Below, in pieces: positions 58,591 through 64,000 of a stretch of DNA of 64,000 nt (position 1 is its first letter; each line of letters starts with the position of its first letter). Source of the stretch: Kaistella faecalis (GTDB lineage Bacteria > Bacteroidota > Bacteroidia > Flavobacteriales > Weeksellaceae); NCBI RefSeq assembly GCF_019195395.1, contig NZ_CP078067.1, positions 2,185,783 through 2,249,782 of the forward strand, written 5' to 3'. The translations under genes and the position numbers were made by a program. The notes beneath the pieces were generated by a model, which had not been told where the DNA came from, did no database searches, and saw only the letters and a list, made by a program, of their open reading frames with translations.

Positions 58591-61110
58591 TTACATTGGT
58601 CCTTGCGGCTCGTCATCGCCGGAAGAATTACTGTTAATATCTTTCTTACGTTTTGGCTGATCAATTTTTTCACCCTGTTTGAAGCGGTAAGTCAATGAAA
58701 CGTTGAAAGTTCTCGGGTTCCATCTCATGAATGATTCTTTTTCAAAGTTGTTTCCAAAACCTGTCATCTCACGGCCTCTGGTTCCTAAGATATCCTGGAT
58801 GTTAAAGGCAAGTGTTCCGTTTCCTTTCCAGATGGTTTTATTGGCTCCGAAATTAAGTACATACATTGGTTTGCTTTCGCTGGAAGCTGTTTTCTGACCT
58901 CCTCTGTAAAAGCCCTGTACCTGCATGCTGAAGGTTTTATCCACTTTAAAGCTATTGGTGAGTCGGAAACGTGTAGAGAAACCGGAACCGTCGAATGACA
59001 TTGGCTTAATCATTGTTGCTGCATCGAAATATTCACCATCGGATTTATACCCAAACAGATCGGCGCTTGCCATAATTTTCCACCATGAAAACAGGTCAGC
59101 AGTTGCATTAAGGTCTAAACCGTATTGGTGCTCGTTTCCGATATTAAACGGCTTTGTGATCAGTACGTTATATCCCGGAGTTTCGCTCACTACCACAAAA
59201 CGGGTTTCGTCTTGAGTTGCGCGGTAATATAGGGTAGGGTTGATCGTGATTTTTTTCTTCTGAATAGCATATCCCACCTCAAATGAATCGATATATTCCG
59301 GATTAAGGTCTTCATTTCCTCTGAAGAGATTTTGACGGTTGGCTAAAGAAGTAGGATAAGGAATCAAGAACCAGGATCTTGGCCTGTTGATTCTTCTGGA
59401 GTAATTCACCAATAACTGGTTGTTGGAGCTGCCCAAGTCATAGCTTAAAAATACACTGGGGAAAAAGCCTGTATAATTTTTTTCCTTGCTCGACTGGTTG
59501 CCGCTTAAACTCCTGTAGTCGATTCCGATATTTGAGTTTTCTGCACGCAGACCTAACTGATAACCGAACTTGTCGATTTTACTCTTGAACTGTGTATAAA
59601 CGGCGTTAATGGATTCGCTGTAAACGGTATTTCCACTGTAAGCATCTACAGTTCCATAATTGAGGAAGGTATCGGTTTCGCGATTTAAGAAATCATAATC
59701 GTTATTGTTATTGTCGAAACGGTAACCTGCTTCAAATTTAGAGGCTTCACCAATAGGCAATTCGTAGTCGATTTTACCAATAATGGATTTATTTATCGTG
59801 TTGTTATTGCCAGAGGAGCCGTATTTAAAGACCGCCTCATCAAATTCACGGGAATTTTCCACGGACTCGTTATCACTTTTCTGCAGACTCAGTGAAAGAT
59901 AAATATTATGGCCCTGATCATTAAATTTATGATCCAAACCTAAATCTCCCTGAAGTGAAAGATTTTTACTGTTACCCAGAGCCAGCGTCTGAGTGTAAGA
60001 ATCTACATTTCTAGCGGCATCATAACCGAAATTATCCACGGTATTGTTGTTTTCACTTTCAAAAGTACGCAGCATTCCTGAAACGTTGAATGATGTTTTA
60101 TCTGAAAGATCTACCGTGAAACCTGCGTTGGCATTATAGTTTTTATTTTCGCTGGCGTTAAGAGAATTCTGCTCAAAGTAAGAAGTGGTAGCTCCGGTTG
60201 CAGGATCAAAAAATCTTGTATCACTGTCGTTTTTACCTTCACTTTCACGATAACCGCCGCCGCCATTCAGGAACCATGTCCAGCTTCCTTTTTTCCAGCT
60301 CAGGTTGGTATTCAGGTTGGTGCTTGGCAAATATCCAACACTTCCGGTTACGCTTCCGTTGAAGCCCATTCCTTTGGTTTTCTTCAGGATAATATTTAAA
60401 ATTCCGGCGGTACCGCTGGCTTCAAATTTAGAAGAAGGGTTGGTAATTACTTCGATTCTCTCAATCTGGTCTGCAGGAATGGATTGTAACGCATTGGCAC
60501 CACTGTCGATGCCCAGAAGCGCCGAAGGTTTTCCGTTAATAAGAAATCTTACATTGGAGTTTCCACGCATAGATACTGTACCGTCTGTTTCAACCGAAAC
60601 GGAAGGAACGTTGGTCAGCACATCCTGCAGATTACCACCTTTGCTGATGATGTCTGTAGAAGGATCGTAAACTTTTTTATCCAGTTCAACCCTGTAAGGT
60701 TTTACGGCTGCCGCAGTGATTACGACACCCTGTATATCCTGGGTTTTTGTATTGGTTAAAGAACCTTCGGGCTCCACCGAAATACTGCCGAGATTTCCCG
60801 GTCTGGCAATCTGTTTATTTAGAGTTGATTTTTTGAAATCGATGGCTTCTACTGTGATGTCGTAGTTGCCCGGAGTTAATGCAAGCTGGTAGTTTCCTTT
60901 TTCATCAGTCAGTGCTGCATCGCTGAAGAGTTTGTTGGCCTTGTTGCTGAAGCTTACCGAAGCATAAGGAACCGGCTGGTTCTGTTTGTCTACGATTTGC
61001 CCGCTCACATTCATTTTTTCCTGCGCAAAGGCGAAAGCCGCCGCAGTAAGTAAAAATGTTAAGCCTAATGTTTTCCTGGTAAAATTTTGAGTAATTTCAG
61101 TTTTAATCAT
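58591..61110 (-). CDS. Outer membrane beta-barrel protein with CarboxypepD_reg-like and plug domains
   Basis: An 839-residue outer-membrane protein of the TonB-dependent-receptor-like family. Order: signal peptide (1-29, ending AFAFAQ), a carboxypeptidase regulatory-like beta domain (about 32-115, GQIVDKQNQPVPYASVSF), a plug domain (about 125-240, with LQDVLTNVPSVSVETDG and RIEVITNPSSKFEASG), and a long aromatic-rich barrel (about 245-820). The C-terminus is a basic, asparagine/serine-rich tail (QPKRKKDINSNSSGDDEPQ). No SusD partner is adjacent, so a SusCD nutrient pair is not supported here. Substrate unknown. Confidence 0.88.
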   Translation of the reverse strand: MIKTEITQNFTRKTLGLTFLLTAAAFAFAQEKMNVSGQIVDKQNQPVPYASVSFSNKANKLFSDAALTDEKGNYQLALTPGNYDITVEAIDFKKSTLNKQIARPGNLGSISVEPEGSLTNTKTQDIQGVVITAAAVKPYRVELDKKVYDPSTDIISKGGNLQDVLTNVPSVSVETDGTVSMRGNSNVRFLINGKPSALLGIDSGANALQSIPADQIERIEVITNPSSKFEASGTAGILNIILKKTKGMGFNGSVTGSVGYLPSTNLNTNLSWKKGSWTWFLNGGGGYRESEGKNDSDTRFFDPATGATTSYFEQNSLNASENKNYNANAGFTVDLSDKTSFNVSGMLRTFESENNNTVDNFGYDAARNVDSYTQTLALGNSKNLSLQGDLGLDHKFNDQGHNIYLSLSLQKSDNESVENSREFDEAVFKYGSSGNNNTINKSIIGKIDYELPIGEASKFEAGYRFDNNNNDYDFLNRETDTFLNYGTVDAYSGNTVYSESINAVYTQFKSKIDKFGYQLGLRAENSNIGIDYRSLSGNQSSKEKNYTGFFPSVFLSYDLGSSNNQLLVNYSRRINRPRSWFLIPYPTSLANRQNLFRGNEDLNPEYIDSFEVGYAIQKKKITINPTLYYRATQDETRFVVVSETPGYNVLITKPFNIGNEHQYGLDLNATADLFSWWKIMASADLFGYKSDGEYFDAATMIKPMSFDGSGFSTRFRLTNSFKVDKTFSMQVQGFYRGGQKTASSESKPMYVLNFGANKTIWKGNGTLAFNIQDILGTRGREMTGFGNNFEKESFMRWNPRTFNVSLTYRFKQGEKIDQPKRKKDINSNSSGDDEPQGPM

Positions 61111-61251
61111 GTCAGTCGGTTTGTAATCGCTCGATACCCTTCACGTGAAGCGGGGTACAGCCGATTAGATGTCAATTTTTTAATGTATTAGCTAATTAGA
61201 CGCAGAATTTGCCTGAATGTTAAAGCGGAAGATGTTAAATAATGTTAACAT

Positions 61252-62286
61252 TTATCTGATATTCTTCGAATTCAGCCATTCCTGATAATCCCGGGCGTTT
61301 TTAGCATGTTCGGCATCGCTTGCAGTAAAGCGGTGAAATCCGAATTTATCGGGATCTGCAGCCATGAAGATATAGTTGTTCCGGTCGGGATTAAGAACCG
61401 CGTCAACCGAACTTTTATCGGTAATACAAATCGGTCCCGGTGGAATTCCTGCATTGGCATAAGTGTTATAAGGAGAAGGGTGTCTCAGATGTTTGTAAAG
61501 AACCCTTTTTATCGGAGTGGTAAAATTGGTCTCTTTGTTAATTGCATAAATTACTGTTGGATCGCTCTGTAGTTTCATTCCTTTTCGGTAACGGTTCAGG
61601 TACAGGCCTGCAATCGTCTTCTGTTCATCCGGTTTTCCGCCGGATTCTTTGTACACAATCGATGCAAGCGCATAAATCTGATCGCGTGTTAAGCCGCTCT
61701 GTGCTTCTTTCGCTTTTCTTTCGGCGGTCCAGAAATCGTTGTACTGGTCCTCGAATTTCTGGAAAAACTCATCCGGAGTTACCGTCCAGAAAAAATTATA
61801 GGTGTCGATGAAAAAATATTTCTTCAGGTCTTCAGCGTTGCTGTAGCCTTTCTTAACCGCTATTTTATTCAGGTCTTTTGCAAATCTCAGCGAGTCGAGC
61901 TCGGTTTTTTTCGTTACACGCCCTACCATTTGATATACATCTCCAAAATCTCCGATCCTGAAAGTGTTTTCGGTCTGGTTGCCGGCTTTAATCATATTCA
62001 CGAGATCGGTATTGCTGGTTCCGGATTTAATGCGGTAACGTCCTGCTTTGAAGAAACGGTCCATGCTTTTATCCAGAGCAACCGCCTTAAAGGATTCCCT
62101 GTTTTTAATATATGGCGTAATGGAATCCAGGATTGAATTGAAGTTTGCCGAGTGCGGAATCAGTACATAGCCTTCTTTAGCGACATTGCTTCCGAAAAAT
62201 TTCTGATAATACCGCAAACCGAAAAATCCGCTGATTAACAGAATAACCAATGCAATGACCGCAACAACCGAAATCCCTTTTTTCAT
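61252..62286 (-). CDS. mltG: Endolytic transglycosylase MltG
   Basis: MltG cuts nascent glycan strands and ends peptidoglycan chain growth at the membrane. The 344-residue protein has one N-terminal membrane helix (about 7-28, VVAVIALVILLISGFFGLRYY) and a YceG catalytic domain in the periplasm. Glu214 in SIVYKESGGKPDE is the catalytic glutamate (E218 in E. coli). The LQSDPTVIYA motif and the AGIPPGPI near the C-terminus are typical. It lies 42 bases after dapF, so the two may share a transcript. Confidence 0.95.
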   Translation of the reverse strand: MKKGISVVAVIALVILLISGFFGLRYYQKFFGSNVAKEGYVLIPHSANFNSILDSITPYIKNRESFKAVALDKSMDRFFKAGRYRIKSGTSNTDLVNMIKAGNQTENTFRIGDFGDVYQMVGRVTKKTELDSLRFAKDLNKIAVKKGYSNAEDLKKYFFIDTYNFFWTVTPDEFFQKFEDQYNDFWTAERKAKEAQSGLTRDQIYALASIVYKESGGKPDEQKTIAGLYLNRYRKGMKLQSDPTVIYAINKETNFTTPIKRVLYKHLRHPSPYNTYANAGIPPGPICITDKSSVDAVLNPDRNNYIFMAADPDKFGFHRFTASDAEHAKNARDYQEWLNSKNIR

Positions 62287-62328
62287 ATAATTATAATTGA
62301 TTTTCTAATCTAGATGTTTTTCGCTGTT

Positions 62329-63105
62329 TCAGAGGTTTATTTTTCCTTTGAAGACCTGTTTTGCAGGACCTTCCAGCCAAATATTTGTGAACGCACCGCC
62401 GTGCTGTTCGGCGTATACTTTAAGATTTCCGCCCAAAACTTTTACATTAACTGAACTGTTGCTTTTATCTTTAAGATAAACCAGTGCTGATGCGGTAACC
62501 CCTGTTCCGCAGCTGAATGTTTCATCTTCAACTCCGCGTTCGTACGTTCTGACGAATATTTCGTTTTCCCCGGTTTCTTCCACGAAATTCACGTTGATGC
62601 CTTCTGTTTTGTAAGTCGCAGAATTACGGATTCTGTTACCTTCAGCATACACTTTAAAGTTTTTCACATCCTCCACATACTGTACGAAATGCGGCGAACC
62701 GGTATTAAGAACATGGTCTGCACCATCTTTATTTATTGCAGAAACATCAATCATTTTCAGTTTCACGATGCCGTTGCTGATTTCTGCTTCATGAATTCCG
62801 TCGACTGCTTCAAAACTTGCCCGGTCTTCGAAAATATCCAGAAAATGGGCAAACGCTACAATGCATCGGCCACCATTTCCGCACATGGTACTTTCATTTC
62901 CGTCGGAATTATAATATACCATTCTGAAGTCGGTGTTGGCATCATTTTCAAGTAAGATAAGGCCGTCGCCACCGATTCCGAATCTTCGGTCACAAAGCCT
63001 CTCAATCAACTCTTTTTCTTTAGGAAACTGCATATCGCGGTTATCGATCATTACGAAATCGTTGCCGGTTCCCTGGTATTTGTAAAATTCAATTGTATTC
63101 TGCAT
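62329..63105 (-). CDS. dapF: Diaminopimelate epimerase
   Basis: Converts LL- to meso-diaminopimelate, for lysine and peptidoglycan. The 258-residue enzyme has the paired acid-base cysteines Cys75 (MCGNGGR) and Cys199 (FSCGTGV). The N-terminus FYKYQGTGNDFVMID is the family start. It heads a probable dapF-mltG unit and is preceded by a TATCTTTG box (63137-63144) 31 bases before the ATG. Confidence 0.97.
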   Translation of the reverse strand: MQNTIEFYKYQGTGNDFVMIDNRDMQFPKEKELIERLCDRRFGIGGDGLILLENDANTDFRMVYYNSDGNESTMCGNGGRCIVAFAHFLDIFEDRASFEAVDGIHEAEISNGIVKLKMIDVSAINKDGADHVLNTGSPHFVQYVEDVKNFKVYAEGNRIRNSATYKTEGINVNFVEETGENEIFVRTYERGVEDETFSCGTGVTASALVYLKDKSNSSVNVKVLGGNLKVYAEQHGGAFTNIWLEGPAKQVFKGKINL

Positions 63106-63136
63106 AAGAAACCAAAATGGTTATAAAATATGGCAG

Positions 63137-63144
63137 CAAAGATA
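63137..63144 (-). promoter_or_regulatory. dapF -7 box
   Basis: TATCTTTG on the minus strand matches the consensus. No suitable TTG is present, so support is moderate. Confidence 0.4.
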
Positions 63145-63206
63145 CTTAAAAGGGATAACCTGAATTGATGTGGATGCGTTAAAGTTTTTACAAAATAACC
63201 GAACGA

Positions 63207-63872
63207 TTACGGCATCAGTTTCCGTGGCTTTTTCCATTCCAAATACCCAATCACCGCCATTACGGTGAATACCAGATATTGGACGGAGGTAATTCCCAAT
63301 CCTTTGTAAAGCATCATGGGGATGCAGATGATATCGCCGATGATCCAGAAAATCCAGTTCTCGATCTTTCTTTTTGCCATGAGCCACATGCCCACAAGAA
63401 AAATAGCGGTGGTAAAAATATCCAGCCAGTTGGCCCAGTCGAGATGATAAAGCCCGAAATCGGCATTTTCCGCAGAAAACTGATTATCAATAAACGGCTT
63501 ATAATAGTAAACAACCGTCACCAAAATTAAGCTGATTAGGAAAAGTCCGGCAGAAACTGCCCACTCTTTTCTTGTGGCGGCCGACACTTCTACATGAACA
63601 TGGTCCTCGGAACTTTTTGCCCAAAGTACCCAGCCATAAACGCTCATCACGGTATAGTAGAAGTTGATCATCATATCGCCCAGCAACCCGAATTTAAAAA
63701 GGATATAAACGTAAAGTGCCGTAGAAATAATGCCGGTTGGGTAGACCCAGATATTCTTTTTAATCGAAAAATAGACACTCAGAAGACCGAAAAGCGTGGC
63801 GGTTGCTTCCAGAATAATCTGATATGTTTCGTAGGATTCGTAAGGTTTTATGAAGAGTTCATGCAGATTCAT
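63207..63872 (-). CDS. pnuC: Nicotinamide riboside transporter PnuC
   Basis: A 221-residue inner-membrane transporter with seven predicted helices of the PnuC/SWEET-like fold. It imports nicotinamide riboside for NAD synthesis. Family features include the ATLFGLLSVYFSIKKNIWVYP segment near the N-terminus (about 26-46), YGWVLWAKS (about 80-88), and a C-terminal lysine-rich end (YLEWKKPRKLMP). No NadR or other NAD gene is in the window, and the leader is too short for an NAD-II or NiaR-type control element. The mRNA may be leaderless. Confidence 0.93.
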   Translation of the reverse strand: MNLHELFIKPYESYETYQIILEATATLFGLLSVYFSIKKNIWVYPTGIISTALYVYILFKFGLLGDMMINFYYTVMSVYGWVLWAKSSEDHVHVEVSAATRKEWAVSAGLFLISLILVTVVYYYKPFIDNQFSAENADFGLYHLDWANWLDIFTTAIFLVGMWLMAKRKIENWIFWIIGDIICIPMMLYKGLGITSVQYLVFTVMAVIGYLEWKKPRKLMP

Positions 63873-63876
63873 GAAC

Positions 63877-63884
63877 CAAAGATA
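63877..63884 (-). promoter_or_regulatory. pnuC -7 box, leaderless arrangement
   Basis: TATCTTTG on the minus strand ends 4 bases (GTTC) before the pnuC ATG. No TTG at the usual distance. Confidence 0.5.
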
Positions 63885-63938
63885 ATTTTTTTAATTGACG
63901 GAAGTAAGCATTTTGCACGCGACAGTGTGTTTCACTAT

Positions 63939-63964
63939 AAAACCCCGTAATTTCCGGGGTTTTT
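63939..63964. terminator. Terminator at the right edge
   Basis: A nine-base-pair stem AAAACCCCG (63939-63947) with CGGGGTTTT (63955-63963) and flanking A/T runs. It probably ends a minus-strand gene beyond the window, because no plus-strand gene precedes it. Confidence 0.7.
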
Positions 63965-64000
63965 GTCATTTTTACTTTTCTATATTATTGCCCGATTATA

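Noticed and set aside
58591-61110. SusC of a SusCD polysaccharide locus
   Set aside because: No susD, glycosidase or sensor gene is adjacent.
63873-63938. NAD-sensing riboswitch before pnuC
   Set aside because: The upstream spacer is too short and the -7 box sits 4 bases before the ATG, leaving no leader.

Overview
The window is chromosomal DNA from a flavobacterium of the Weeksellaceae (Chryseobacterium/Kaistella-like). The evidence is type IX secretion and gliding genes (porV, porU, gldJ), a secreted protease with a T9SS C-terminal sorting domain, a SusC-like outer-membrane barrel protein, an S46 dipeptidyl-peptidase, AT-rich DNA, and promoters matching the Bacteroidetes consensus (TTG, about 20 bases, TAnnTTTG). 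I cannot fix the genus. Most of the window is ordinary housekeeping DNA; the unusual material lies in the spacers.

Layout. 1-7300: a partial DUF808 membrane protein, then purine synthesis (purM, purN, purH, purD, guaA), with a structured leader or small RNA before purM and a large palindromic element before guaA. 7300-10070: a lipoprotein, a DEAD-box helicase with a DEFD motif, and an SGNH hydrolase. 10140-14800: a candidate small RNA, three tandem paralogous secreted proteins, and a divergent membrane-tethered TPR/helix-turn-helix regulator. 14850-20400: ahcY, a DUF1826-like gene, a phosphopantetheinyl transferase and a FUSC membrane protein. 20480-28640: porV-porU divergent from gldJ, then murF. 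28630-30400: a Nudix hydrolase, an SRPBCC protein and an ABC ATPase.

30420-31680 is the most unusual stretch. A tRNA cluster (Ser-GCT, Pro-TGG, Arg-TCT) is followed by a tandemly duplicated unit made of a small GIY-YIG nuclease gene fused into a degenerate tRNA-Arg copy. One nuclease copy is intact and one is frameshifted, and a further broken tRNA copy sits on the other side of the real tRNA-Arg.

31800-38590: a PGRP-type amidase lipoprotein, aspA, an M16 metallopeptidase, and 1.2 kb of repeat-rich non-coding DNA with a second candidate small RNA. 38590-43850: an S46 peptidase with the DPP11-type arginine, a Zn/Cd-type P-ATPase and two small unknown genes. 44070-50380: glgB-glgA, an L,D-transpeptidase and a retropepsin/PDZ protein with a small membrane partner. 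50460-58505: ppc, DUF2200, a divergent DapB-like protein, a T9SS-cargo subtilase, a DegT aminotransferase and galE, with a heptanucleotide repeat between the last two. 58590-63870: an outer-membrane barrel protein, mltG, dapF and pnuC.

Working links: purMNHD and guaA run from the phosphoribosylamine steps to GMP. PorU/PorV would process cargo such as the subtilase. murF, mltG, dapF, the amidase and the L,D-transpeptidase act on the cell wall. glgB/glgA make glycogen. A window-wide pattern is that five unrelated genes have a TAnnTTTG box ending exactly 4 bases before the ATG, which predicts leaderless mRNAs.
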